Shown: one piece after another, positions 48,000 to 59,300 of the stretch
Layout: every line of letters starts with the position of its first letter
Numbering within the stretch: the stretch's first letter is position 1
NCBI GenBank assembly: GCA_021018815.1
Contig: JAITYX010000045.1
Coordinates: 2,170,001 to 2,234,000, forward strand
DNA length: 64,000 nucleotides
Direction of reading: 5' to 3'
Source: Talinum fruticosum
Lineage: Eukaryota > Streptophyta > Magnoliopsida > Caryophyllales > Talinaceae
Notes under the pieces: model-generated
What the model saw: the letters and a program-made list of their open reading frames with translations, nothing else
The model's database searches: none
Told to the model about the DNA's origin: nothing
Position numbers and translations under genes: made by a program

Positions 48000-49962
48000 C
48001 GTAGGAACCACCAGCCTGTCCCTCCCCTTCGTAAAAGGAGCCGGATTGGGAACTAAGCTTCCCCCAAATGTCGGTCTCTTTTTAAAGATGATTTTAAAAA
48101 GATGATTTTGAAAGTTAACCGAAAATGGGGATGCACCTCTTATTGAGATTTAAAATTTTTATAATTTAATTTTAAACAACTTAATCAAATAATGATTGGC
48201 TATTTTATTAATCTTATTTTAGAAATTATTTTTAGAAGTCTCAGGATATTATTTTATGATTCAAAAAATAACAAAAATTAGGTGTATTTCTACCACAAGG
48301 CTTGTGGGCTAAAATAGTGTGAAAACACTAGCTTGGACCAAAGCCTTGCCCAGTGACCGTCTAGCGCCGGCCATGGGCTGTGGCTGAGGAACTTAGTCTC
48401 GGTCCATGGCTTAAATTGTCGAAATAAAATACGGTTTTTGGTAATTTAAATGAGAAATGCCGAGGAGCAATTGAAGGAGAATTAAAATGGAAAATAAGAG
48501 TCGCCGATCGGTTTTAAGAAATAAAACTAACAAAAATAAATAAAAGACTCTTCCAAGCTTAGTATGGAAAAGACTAAGCTTGAAAGAGGTTTAAAATTTG
48601 ACTTCATCGGTGTCGAATTGAGAATCTATATTCAAGGGCGAAGGTACGAAACGTAGGGATAAGCCCTCCCATTCCGTCCATCAACATTCGACCTATACTA
48701 ATTTGAGATGTGAGTTTAAGAAATGTGTTTTAAGCAAGCATACAACATACAAATACTGGAATTTAAATCAACCAAGGCATGTGAATAAAGCAAGAAAACA
48801 AATAAGAAAGCAATAAAAGAAAAGCAGAAAGAAAGCAATAAAGGAAAGCGATAAAAATAAATTACAATGGGTGGAGAGAAATTAAAAGTGATTACATCTT
48901 TGTATCCACAATACCAAAAGCAATAAAATAAAATAATTAAATAAACTGTTAAAACTGCGAAGGAAATGAATGCCCTCAGGTTGTCCCACCTATTAATCTT
49001 GATCTCGAACCGAATTTGGATGCGTGACGAGTGGTGAACAAGTACTAAAAGCGTTTTTTTTATGAATTTGGTGGAGGTAGAATGGTGTATAAGAATGAAA
49101 ATGATGAAGATTAGAGTATCTAATGTCAGTATTGTAGTGAGTATTAGCTGAAAGGAAGCCAAGAGATCCGAATACCTTAAACCATTTAGTAGCTCTTAGC
49201 TAAATTTCACCAGCGCTTAGCCTAGGAAAATGGCCCTCTCTGGTTAATATTCAGCGAGCATTTGGCTTAGGAAATGGCCATGCTCAAATGAGAGGTTGAG
49301 GTCTCTACTTATAGAGAAGAAAGTAGGTCGAGAAAATAACCGAGTAGCTAAACAACGTTCCAAAATACAACAGTGAACCGGCTAGAAAATCAAAAAAATC
49401 AAACCAAATATCCTTCAACCGAAAATACAGTAGTGAATTGGCTAGCCGAGAGACGACCTCGTTTGGTCAAACCACTCTTCCGTATTGCAGCTGGTCTCCG
49501 GAGCAAAACGCATCGCTTTGGCGCAAAGACCCTAAAGCACGGAATCTGTCGAATACGGTGTCATTTTGTGCGGTTAGCTTCCATGTCTCGGTTGGACGCT
49601 TGGAGAAAACCACAACGCTTTGGCTGAATAGCCTTAAAAGGCGGTGCTTAGGCTAATGCGACGTCGTACGGACAATTTGAGCTCTCCGTGTCGGTTGGAC
49701 GTTAAAGACGAAACATAGCGTTTAGCATATAGTTAGGCTTGAGGCGCGGCGTCGGCCAAAGTTTGACCTTGAGCGTTGACCCTTGCTTGGACCGGCCGAA
49801 AGAAGGGTTTGTGGGTCGGCCCAAAGCAAATAAGGTTGATTTTGGTGCTAAAAGCTTTGATCAAAATCCTAATCGTGATCCGAATCTGCAAATAGAAGTG
49901 GGATTTCATCATTGGGTGGACAAAATAAAAGCGATAAGAGTGACATGTTGTCCATGTCTACA
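48000..49962 (-). repeat. Full LTR of element E, 1963 bp
   Basis: On the minus strand it starts TGTAGACATGG and ends TTCCTACG (decayed CA). It shares with A and C the TATA position, the AATGTTGATGGACGGAA area and the second-half motifs, and has the same length. It is a 3' LTR for the internal region to its right and a 5' LTR for the gag fragment to its left. Confidence 0.8.
49307..49314 (-). promoter_or_regulatory. TATA-like box of element E LTR
   Basis: TATAAGTA in CTCTATAAGTAGAGACC on the minus strand, at the LTR position of the TATA boxes in A, B and C. Confidence 0.65.
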
Positions 49963-49980
49963 GTTAGCCCCTTCTTTGAC
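49963..49980 (-). other. Polypurine tract of element E
   Basis: GTCAAAGAAGGGGCTAAC on the minus strand directly before the LTR start. The preceding 60 bp (CCTTTAGTGTCTAC) also match element C before 18214. Confidence 0.8.
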
Positions 49981-50575
49981 CGAGTATGAAAGACAAAGGG
50001 TAAAAGTAGACACTAAAGGATACTTATCTCACTTTTGGGCATTGCTTCCAATGTTGATTGATTCGCAGTGCCTAAAATTGGTTGTTGTCGAACCCGAACT
50101 CCGATATGAGGGCTTGAACTTGATTGCGATGCGTGCATTTTGAAGTCCGGGAAAGGGGTCCTAAGCTTGGCTTGAGCAAAGTCCTGAAGCTCAATGATTT
50201 TCTGCTGAAACTTTATTGTACTAGCATATTTGTTAGTGTATAATCGTATTTACGAAAGTTCGATATTTTACTTCAATAATACAATCAAAGATAAACTGAA
50301 AATCGAGATCTTATAAAGTTGAAATTGTGGGTCCAAAGACCCACTTACATGCATAAGGCTCCAAGTGGCCGCTTGCCATGCTTGATGGGACTTCATAAGC
50401 CTAGCCCTAGCTACACATGCTAAGCTGCCGCCGAGATAACGTTCGGGCTTTGAGGCAAGTGTCGGCTAACCTTTGGGTAGTCCTTGTCTCGGCGCATACT
50501 CCGGGCTTCCATGCTTGGTCTCCTATTTCTTTTTGCACTTTGTCTTGTATCCTTGTCAAGCTTGGCCGAATTTGC

Positions 50576-50585
50576 CTACAAAAGA
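50576..50585 (+). promoter_or_regulatory. Decayed TATA box of the antisense PMD gene in E
   Basis: CTACAAAAGA stands where element C has CTATAAAGGG; downstream both have TTAGTGTGTT-like and TTTTGCACAC words. The ATG follows at 50736. Confidence 0.5.
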
Positions 50586-50735
50586 GAACTTAGTGTGTTG
50601 ATTTTGCACACTTCACTTACTCCTCTCCTTTGCTTCCTCTTGCTTGCTCTAACTTTGTTCTAATTTGCTCATACTTGTCTTTGAGAAAACTACCTTGGTT
50701 CTCATACACAATTTCTTAAAAAACATCTAGAAGGC

Positions 50736-51380
50736 ATGCCCATCTCATTAAGAGGATAAGAGCTAAAAGTCCATCCTTACGACTTTCAAGGACTTGTCCA
50801 GTCAAATGTTCCGAACATTTTGGGTGAGCTTTAGTTAGTTAAAGTGCTAACTAATGAGCTTTTAGTAGATTTGTTCGTTGCTCTATTATTTTTGTAAGAC
50901 TCGCTGATCTAGGACTACTTTATCGGGAGGTTTCCTTGGCTAGTCAACAGATGTCGTCTAGTAGCACGGCTGGAGCCAGTGCTTCTCATCGTTCCTCTCG
51001 GTGCTCTCACGGGCATAATGCTTCCGAAGCGGGGCCAAATTCTTACGTTCCTCGTGCCTAGTTCTTCTAGTGCTAGGCCTAGCTCTTCCGAGGCCTATAT
51101 GGACGTCATACCTTTACAAGCACTTGACCCATATGGCGGTCTGTATGATTTTCACCGAATGTCATACAGCGAACCTTAGCATGAGGCCTCTCAACCAACT
51201 TGGGACCACGGGGCTAGCTGTTCGTAATCTGCTAGGGATAGATGGGGTTGCACTTCAATCGTGGAGGATTTGGGCAGCTATATCTTCGATGATGCTTCCG
51301 ATGATAAAGATTGAACAACTCCTTGTAGGATGCTTAGTTAATATTAATGTTTTATACTATTTAACTCTATGCAATGAGAT
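50736..51380 (+). pseudogene. Antisense PMD gene remnant in E, domain deleted
   Basis: The start ATG at 50736 and its leader match the PMD gene of element C, and so does the final Ser-rich exon from about 50951 (MSSSSTAG, compare element C near 15350). The central plant mobile domain is missing, so this copy kept only promoter, first codons and tail. The tail includes LDPYGGLYDF near 51125. Many stops are present. It lies opposite to the element's own direction, as in B and C. Confidence 0.6.
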
Positions 51381-51729
51381 GAATGCGGAGACTCAATTTT
51401 AAAATGCTTTCTTTATTTATATGATGCAAAAAAATCCAAGGAAAAAATTACAAAGACAAATCGAAAAAAAAAATTACACTAGCCCCCATTCCCCCAAAAG
51501 AAAATATTAAAATGAAAAATTAGAAATTCCAAGTGCATGGTCCAAAAATAATAAGGCTTGGCCGAAATAGGCTAGAACCGAGAAAACCAAAATTAGCCCA
51601 ATGTAAAGAACGCTCGGACCGAGAAAATAAGAGGACCGGCTGGTCTAACCGAGCACCGGCGAACTCATGGCTTAGAGCTTGGCTAGTGGCGGTGACGTGA
51701 TAGAGAAGAACTCTAGTCCTGGAATCTGC
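51381..51729. other. Spacer between the two antisense genes of E
   Basis: It contains TTTATTTATATGATGCA (matching the region near 63020 in B) and an A-rich tract near 51460, perhaps the transcript end of the PMD gene. No coding signal. Confidence 0.45.
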
Positions 51730-51737
51730 TATAAAAA
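51730..51737 (+). promoter_or_regulatory. TATA box of the antisense DUF7745-like gene in E
   Basis: TATAAAAA in GCTATAAAAAGGAC, 119 bp before the ATG at 51849. Element B has TATGAATA at the same place. Confidence 0.65.
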
Positions 51738-51848
51738 GGACCCGATGGCCGGTCAACGAAAATTCCACCTTCAATCTCCTTTTGCAACTCTTTCGAAAAA
51801 CATTTCCTAAGAAAATTCCAATTCCCTCATCCCTTTTAATTCTCAAAG

Positions 51849-52875
51849 ATGAACTTCATCACTGAATTGTGCTGTTGGATGCATGAGGTGAGTGAGGTTG
51901 ATAAAGTAGGGTTGTCTCCCTATGGACATAAATACACTTGTTTAGCATTCAACAGGTAAAAATCTATTGGACTCTATTAAGAGTCTGTAGTGGCCTTTTA
52001 GGATCCAGAATACCATGTCTTCGAGGTTTGGGGATAAAGAATTATGTCCCATTCCTGAAGAATTCGATGTCATCCTAGGCATTCATTGTCAAACCAAACA
52101 TATGGTACTGACACCTTCTACTAACATGTGTAAGACATATAAACGTCTGTTGAAGCTGAATAATAAGAATCCGAGTTGGATTCTTATCGGGACGAAGTGC
52201 ATTTGATGTACTCGATGTCGCACTTCGCCCGATGTATTCTTCAGAAATGCGCATATTCAAAGGATTTCTATTAGTGGGAGGCCACGAGGATATGGCTCCT
52301 GCTGCGCTTTTGGAATTCACCGACAAATTAGAGGATCCTTACTCTCTTACTCCTTTGATCATTGTAGAGACTATCCTAGGGCTAGACCGAATTGAAGCAA
52401 ACCCAAATGAGGACTTCGCAAGCAGCCCCTGTTGTTGCAGGTAAGCAGTAAAAATATTCGGAATAAAGCAAGTGAAGCTAGATTGGCAGCGCCGGCTAGG
52501 AGTCGGTAGTCCGGCGAGGCTAAAAGAGTCTTCGGCTTTTTCCCAAGCCTCGCTTTTAACTCCCCTTTTTTTTCTCCTGTTGGGCCATAAATGACGATGA
52601 ATCCTACCATGCAGGATCCTAATAGTTTTACTATCTCGTTGTTTGTAGATGTGGTTGGTGGAGCACTTTAAACTGGTGCAAAGACCTGCAAAAGCGGATT
52701 AATATATTTGGCTATGCGGTTCACATCACGGCAACAGTGGGTACATTGACTCGACCATGCAGCTTCTTGGTAGGAAGCCTGGTTTAGAGCTAGGCATCCC
52801 GTGGAGTGGTTTATCGAACATTGGAGGGTGTTCTAATTTAGGACACACACCAAATGGCATCCATTTGTACGTTTA
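51849..52875 (+). pseudogene. Antisense DUF7745-like gene of element E, cut by B
   Basis: Start ATG at 51849 (MNFITELCCW); element B starts MNFMTRV. Later parts in shifting frames give FWDPEYHVF-like and RFGDKELCPIPEEFD at about 52000-52065, GFLLVGGHEDMAPAAL at 52265-52310 and DPYSLTPLIIVETILGLD at 52335-52390. After an intron-like gap it continues with EHFKLVQRPAKAD and YIWLCGSHHG at 52655-52730. The pattern WDP-x-x-x-x-F plus ELCP-x-x-EEF is that of plant transposon-associated DUF7745-type proteins; the name is from memory and needs a domain search. Element B inserted at 52876, within this gene. Function unknown. Confidence 0.6.
52441..52648 (+). other. Intron-like segment in the antisense gene of E
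   Basis: Donor GTAAGCA after TGTTGTTGCAG, acceptor GTTTGTAG before ATGTGGTTGGTGGAGCA. Element B has GTAAGCA and GTGTAG at the matching places with similar exon edges and an unrelated middle. The reading phase is not consistent across the decayed copies. Confidence 0.5.
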
Positions 52876-53815
52876 TGTAGACACCTAAAAGGTGTCGACC
52901 CGTATCTCTTTATTTCCGTATTTTTATTCTCGTTGGCCCGATGATGAAATCATGAGTCCTGTTTGAGGATTTAGATATCGGATCGTGATCGATTTATGCA
53001 ACATAAGCCGGTGAACCACAAAGAACACCTAACACCAAATAAATAGCCTTTTGCTTTAATTCGGTCCACAAATCCTCTTTTCTTTTGGACGATCCAAAAC
53101 CGAGTCGAGCCTTTAGAGACAAGGAAGTCCAATACGTGTGTCGGGAAATTCCAAGTTTAGAATACCGCATTTTACTTTTGTCCAAATCGGACAAGGAGTC
53201 GAAGACTCGAAACAGACTTTAAAACATTACATTTCATGCTCACGAAAATTAAATTGTTGCGTTTAAGCTTCGTAAGACAGTCCACATGAGACTAGAAGCT
53301 TCTCCCTCAAAACAACATCGTGGTCGGCGCACGCCTTCTAAAAACATTAACCTGAACGCTGCATTTTGGCTTAGAGAATCCCTCGGATACACGCTAGGGC
53401 ACGAAACCCTAGGTGAACCTTGGTGGCCGGGCCCCGCCACCCCTAGTTCGATCCGGTTTTATCACCATCTCATCCAGTTCAATCTCTTAGGATTTGGCCC
53501 GATTTATTTTCAGCTGCTTGGATGGCTGGGTGGAGGCAAACCCTAGGCCATTTGTGACCTAGGTCTTCTCCTATAAATAGAGAGCCATGGCTCTCATTCC
53601 CATACTGGCTTCTCGCCTTAGCATCATGCTTGCGAAATCTAACTAGAATACTCTCCTCTAATGTTACTCTGTCAAAATTACTACAAAATATTCATCTTGT
53701 TTACCTATAACCATTGAATTCGTGCATAGAGCTAAAGAATATTTGCTTATTTTGATCTCTTGGCACTCACTCAACTCGATCATTACTTTTCTTATATACA
53801 TAATTCACAAAACAA
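52876..53815 (+). repeat. First half of the 5' LTR of element B
   Basis: It starts TGTAGACACC and matches element C 18235-19200. At about 53815 it jumps straight into the gag leader, so about 1 kb of LTR, the primer site and most of the leader were deleted. Confidence 0.8.
53572..53579 (+). promoter_or_regulatory. TATA box of element B 5' LTR
   Basis: TATAAATA in CTCCTATAAATAGAGAG after GTGACCTAGGTC, as in element C. Confidence 0.75.
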
Positions 53816-54138
53816 GCTCGTTTTCTTTTCATTTGCATTTAGTCCAAAACAAATTCATCTCACATAAGGTAATGCACTATCATATAGAAATCATCCTTTC
53901 GTTAGGGGTCTTTCATTAGATTCTCATCTCAACTACGTCATGCATCATGTCATTTTCACATCCTTTATGTGCATCCAAATAAAAAGCATCCTTAGTTTTT
54001 TCGGGTCTTGCGCTTAAGTCCCTTCCTCCCAAAAGTGATCTTCTCTCATGTGGTCCTAAACCTCATCCTTTGCGCTGCAGAATAGGGAAGTCTACAACGA
54101 ATCGAATACCATTGGAATCCGAGCTCTAAAAGATTAGA
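53816..54138 (+). other. Short remaining leader of element B
   Basis: It matches the gag-proximal leader of A, including a CATTTGCATTTAG word and GCATCCTTAG. No coding signal. Confidence 0.6.
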
Positions 54139-55570
54139 ATGTCTCACCAAGGAGTCCAACAAATCTTCTTTTCTTTCTACTTTGCGGTCTACATCGGTGC
54201 GACAAGCTTGTGTGCACACTACAACATCACAATCTACACCTTGTCCTAAAATAGTACCTAGAAAGAGTTCCCTTCCAATGGATCCTAACCTAGAGTAGTA
54301 TCTTATCCTCGGTTTACTCAATAAGAATATAGCTAGGGTGGAAACCAAGTTGAATGATCAAGAGGAATAGATGTCACCTATATCGAGGGATATTAAGACT
54401 ATCATAAAAAGAGATAAAGAAGTTGAACGTTTAAAAAGGAACGGGCCGAAGAAGCTGAACGTTTGAGAAGGGAAACGACCTTTTGGTTTTTCCATCTCCA
54501 CTGTCTTATATCCTCCAAGCAGTCCCAAATGCAAATCCCCTAAACACGAATCCAAATCTCAGCTCGATTCCCATATTGATCGGATAAGATGCATGCTAAG
54601 GGAGTTATCCATGTTCAGTAATCATTACTTTTGATCATAAGGGATTCACTTCAATACCTAAAGGTAAACTAACTCCTAAGTTTACCATGGCTGATATTAA
54701 ATTCAAAGGTTCTAAGAATCCCCACCATCATGTACGGAACTTCTTAGGAGCAATGACTCTTAAGAACATTCCCGAAGACACATCAATCCTCGGACATTTG
54801 ACAATGATGTAATGATGTGGTACAATGCGGTTGACGCATGCAAGGTTACCAATTGGACTGATTTGTGCAAGGAGTTCCTCCATTAATACTCCTATAACAC
54901 CGATTTACCTATTACCCTCGGAGACTTTGAATTAATCAAATAAGGCTAGAAGGAGAGCTTCACATATTTCCTTGCCGGATGGAGAGCAAAGGCAGCCCAC
55001 ATGGTTGATCGATCCTCTAAGAAGGTTCAAGTTCAAATCATCATAAAAACCTTCAGCCCAATTACAATCAACACCTCAAATTTCTACCCATGATGAACTT
55101 TTCAACCCTTCGAGATGCTGGTTTGAAGAAGAGTGTTTACCGCGACCACAAAAGTTGCGACTAGATATAAAGGTAATTATCATTCCAAAGATAAGAAAAC
55201 CTCTAATACTGGGAATGCTAACAGGGGTGCGGATGTCGGTGCCCTCAACAGTATACCGACTACACTTCTATAGATACTACTTACACCAAAGCCCTTGACC
55301 GTCTCTTGGCAAAGGGAAAGATAGAATTACCACCTATTAGAGTAGAATCGAAACCGCAACACAATCTAAAAATTGGGATGCAGGAAAATTTTGCAAATAC
55401 CATCGTGCACGATCACCAATTTACTTGCCTAGAAATAGCCAACTACCCTTGCCTAGGGCTGCCAAAAACCAAGCAATAATAAACACCGTTTTAGTGGCAC
55501 CTTAGCTATTTTCATTGAACCCACTCCAAGTTAGTGGGATCCATCTATTAGCTTCCCTCTGTTAGATCAA
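54139..55570 (+). pseudogene. Broken gag of element B
   Basis: The ATG at 54139 gives MSHQ as in element A. The core reads ADIKFKGSKNPHHHVRNFLG at 54690-54748, then WYNAV, LCKEFLH and the LIK area near 54940, and a segment near 55090 (NFSTLRDAG) that continues in A as well. The CxxH region near 55390 is decayed. It ends in an acidic linker with DEEDVYEIRSNSD at about 55595-55630. Frameshifts and stops are numerous. Confidence 0.8.
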
Positions 55571-56800
55571 GAAGTCTAGGAGCTATGGGTAAAGGATGAA
55601 GAAGATGTCTACGAAATAAGAAGCAATAGTGACAACAATAGTGACGACTTACGGGGCACACCACCCTTGGAAGAAGAAGACTTTTGGGGAGGCACTAAAA
55701 GTCCTGCAATTCAGTTCCTTACTAGATCTAGACGACACAATGCACCCTTGGGTCCACAACAGACTTAGGAAGCCCCGAAAGAGCCTCGAAGCTATGAAGG
55801 AAGAAAACCCAATTCTTAAGCAACTTCAAAAATTAAAAGTCGATATCTCAATTTGGCAATTAATATTTGCTTCCTAGAAACATAGATAGGCTTTAATTGA
55901 TGCACTCAAGCAAGATCGAAGTCTCTCCGGAAACCACACTAGAGGAAGTAGTAGGATTGGTTAACAAGTGGGGATGGAACCATCACTTTTGGTCGAAAGA
56001 TTTCCCGAAGAAGGTATTGCACACAATAATGCCCTTTACTTAATGTAACTTGCATCAACAAGTTTGTTCCCTTAACCTTGGTAGATAACGGATCAACAAT
56101 GAAACGTATGTCCCTGGAGAACTGCTAGAAGGTTAGGAATTAGAGAGCAACAACTCTCTAAATAGACTCGTCCATCTTCGAGCTTATGATAATTCTAAAA
56201 GAATAGTCTTGGGAACATTGACCTTGCCAATCAATATAGGGCCAGTGGAGAGGAATATCAAATTCCAAGTTCTAGATATCGCAGCTACCTTCAATTTACT
56301 TCTAGGACACCCTTGGTTGCACAATCATCGAGCGGTGCCTTCTACATCGCATCGGAAAGTCAAGATGATCATTGAAGGTCAAGTCATAACTATTAAGGGG
56401 GATAATCTTTATGCTACTATCACTTTGGAGATCGAACATGATGCTAATGATAAGGAACTATACAGATTTGAAACTCGTTGCTACCTTAGAAAGGGATAAA
56501 GCACCTTTTAACTTTAACCCTTATGGCAACCCTAGTATCCATTCGATACTTAGGAAGAAAGGATATTTTATCGGTCTTGTTGCGAGCCGAAGGGTATACC
56601 ACCCTATTTTTCCACCCCTTGAACCCACTAATAATTACAACTTTGGACTAGGCTATCAACCTACTACTAAGGAAATAACTCAAGCCAAGTGGGAAATTCA
56701 AGCAAAGAGGATCGAACCATGCGCAATCCGCTTTATTAAGCCCTTTTCCTATACTCGAATGGGCAACTTCTAAGAGAACGAGACAACTTCCCCTATTATG
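55571..56800 (+). pseudogene. Pol linker and aspartic protease of element B
   Basis: The linker holds NPILKQLQKLKVDISIWQL at 55809-55865 and LIDALKQ near 55900, typical of Tat pol before protease. The active site VDNGS lies at 56081-56095 (Tat proteases commonly read DNGS). The flap and the second half follow at 56209: GTLTLPINIGPVERNI and FNLLLGHPWLHNHRAVPS, with the LLLG-x-PW landmark. A glycine-containing tail (FGLGYQPT at 56640) is typical between protease and RT. Protease would cut the polyprotein. Stops lie between active site and flap. Confidence 0.8.
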
Positions 56801-58430
56801 GTTTTCCTGAGCCCTACTACAACAAGGAAAAGGGCATCCTCATACCTGGTTTGGAAATTTTCAATGATTACTATATTCCGGAAAAAAAGGCACCTTACCT
56901 CCTTAAAAGGGACAGTCCATATCAAACTGGAATAATCTTGCTGGAAACAACCTTTTCTCGTCTTCTCGTTCGGACAAGAAGGTAATCTAGAAGGAAACTC
57001 AGCCTCGATCTATGACACACCCACATTTCGATCCGTCCAAGTTGATCACCGACGTTGATATTGAAGGGTCCAAGCATGTTACTTGCATTGATGCTGAAAA
57101 GGGCCGGAAATTTGTTGTTAGCCTAGGAGCGCATCCTCTTTCTAAGTCTAGTGCTAGGGCTTGTACTTCTCCTTTTGTTGTCTCTAGTTCTTTCCCTAAT
57201 TTTGTCATTTCTAATTTTGTTTCTAAGTTTGATGTACTCGTTGCTTCATTCAATAAAGTGAACCTTTCTTCATACTCCTTTCCTCCTCTTGCTCTTAGTT
57301 GTTTTGCCTCTAATGATGAACAAGAAATTCCTAAAGAATTAATAAAAGCTATGGAAGATCATGAAAATCTCCCCCAATAATAGAGGAAATAATTACGGTT
57401 AACTTGGGGTTAGTTGATCAATGCCAAGAAGTTAAGATTGGGAAAACTTTGGATCCAGTAAGAGCGAAGCAATTCACTTCCTTTCTTATAGAATTTATCG
57501 ATGTCTTTGCATGGTCCTACAAAGACATGCCGGGTATAGATCCGAATATAGCCGAACACAAGATTCCGCTTTACGAAGATGTTAAGCCGCTCAAGCGAAG
57601 TTGAGGAGGATGAAACCAAAATGGCTATAAGGATTAAAGAAGAGGTTCAAAAGCACATGGAGGCTGGGATCATTAAGGTAGTTCACTATCCTCGGTAGGT
57701 AGCAAATAAAGTTCCGGTTTAGAAGAAAGATGGCAGGGTTTGTATGTGTGTCAACTTCAGAGATTTAAATAAGGCCAGTCCTAAAGATGATTTTCCATTG
57801 CCTCATATCGATCTCCTGGTAGATAATATAGTGGGTCATGCTTTTCTCTCGTTCATGGACGGTTATGCTGGGTATAATCGAGTAAAGATGGCTGAAGAAG
57901 ATATGGAGAAAACGACCTTCGTCACTCAATCGAGGGACTTACTGTTATGTGGTGATGCCATTTGGGCTCAAGAATGCCGGTGCAACGTATTAGAGGATAG
58001 CAACAACTCTACTACATGATATGATCCATAAAGAAGTTGAAATTTATGTAGATGATATGATCATAAAATCCAAAGATAGGGCAAGGCACCTACCCAACTG
58101 GAGAAAATTCTTCCATAAACTCATGAAGTAAAACATGCGCCTTAATCCTCAAAAGTGTGTCTTTAGAGTAACCTCGGGTAAACTGCTAGGCTATGTTGTC
58201 GGTCTTAGAGGAATTGAAGTTGATCCATCCAAGATCAAAGCCATTCGGAAGATCCCTCAACCAAGTACGGAAAAAGAGATTAGGGGTTTCCTAGGACATT
58301 TACATTATATTAGTCGTTTCATATCAAAACTTCCTATGGTCTATGAACCTATTTTCAAAAAATTAAAGAAAGGATCTCGAGCCCATTTGGGATACCGAGT
58401 GCCAACAAGCATTCGAGAAGGTTAAGAAAT
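56801..58430 (+). pseudogene. Reverse transcriptase of element B
   Basis: The N-terminal connector (56801-57380) has little recognisable sequence. From 57404 the reading runs EVKIGKTLDPVRAKQFTSFL, then FAWSYKDMPGIDPNIAEHKI, the standard approach to Tat RT. Landmarks: VCMCVNFRDLNKASPKDDFP (57738), LSFMDGYAGYN (57850), EDMEKTTFVT (57897), the catalytic YVDD at 58045-58056, then LNPQKCVFRVTSGKLLGYVV (58140) and GFLGHLHYISRFI (58285). The stretch between TTFVT and the YVDD box has a frameshift and deletion. Enzyme residues are kept, but the frame is broken at least four times. Confidence 0.9.
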
Positions 58431-59300
58431 ACCTGGCTAATCGTCCAAGCATTAGTTCCACCCCAATCAGGGAAACCTTCACTTCTATATCTCACCACAA
58501 CAAAAATAGCTATGGGATCCATGCTAGCTCCACGAGACGGGAAAAAGAACGCGCGATCTACTATCTAAATAAAAAGTTCCTGGATTATGAGACTAGATAC
58601 ACACCATTAGAGAAAACATCATTGGCATGAGTCTGGGCTGCCAAGAAGTCGAAGCACTACATGTTAGCCCATAAGGTACATGTAGTGGCACCCATGGATC
58701 CTATTAAGTACATACTTAAGCAACCGACTATCAATAGTAAGATAGCATAATGGACTGTCATGCTATCGAATTCGAATTCAAGTTCGTTCCTCAAAATGCG
58801 ATCAAAGGAAGAATAGTGTCGGAATTCTTAGCTAATCTACTCGTGCTCGAATCGCAACCCGAACACCTTGACTTTCCGGATGAAGACATTTTACAAGTGT
58901 AGGTGGACGTTTTGGCAATGTACTTTGATGGCGCTTCCAATCGAAAGGCTTTGGAGTAGGAATTCTTTTAGTCTCACCGAAAGGAGCACATACTCCATTT
59001 CAGTCAAACAAGACTTCAAAGTCACCAATAATGCTTCGAGTACGAAACTTCCATCATAGGACTTGAAGCCGCTATGGGAATTAGGGTTAAGAATATCGGG
59101 GTATACGGTGATTCCAGTTTGATAATCAACTAGATTTCACAAAAGTGGAAGGTACGTAGTGAAGCCTTAGCACCCTACCAAGCATACCTGATAGAATTTT
59201 CTAAACGCTTTAAGAGCGTCTCTTTTACTTACCTTCCTAGGGATGATAATCAATTTGCAGATGCACTAGCTAAGTTAGCATCCATTATCAATATCCCTAT
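58415..59300 (+). pseudogene. Two RNase H domains of element B
   Basis: The first is the ordinary Ty3 RNase H: QAFEKVKKYLA (58412), ERAIYYLNKKFLDYETRYTP (58547), LEKTSLA and HYMLAHKVHVVAPMDPIKYI (58660-58715). The second starts near 58915 with LAMYFDGASNRK and continues with IIGLEAAMGIRVKNIGVYGD (59050-59110), KWKVRSEALAPYQAYLIEFS and TYLPRDDNQFADALAKLAS. This second domain is the extra plant-type RNase H that marks the Tat lineage; D, E and D positions are visible though split by stops. Confidence 0.85.

Larger units (their letters stand above)
46838..52875 (-). mobile_element. Tat element E, LTRs plus 3' internal region
   Basis: On the minus strand: antisense DUF7745-like gene, antisense PMD-like remnant, polypurine tract, a full LTR (49962-48000), a gag start fragment, and then the 3' part of another LTR. 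Element B cut it at 52875. The LTR resembles, but is more diverged from, those of A, B and C, so E represents a second subfamily. The remainder of its pol may lie to the right of B, outside the window. Confidence 0.75.

Noticed and set aside
48716..49162. 148-codon minus-strand frame with hydrophobic stretches
   Set aside because: It falls inside the LTR of element E; hydrophobicity reflects T-rich LTR sequence, and sister LTRs do not keep the frame.
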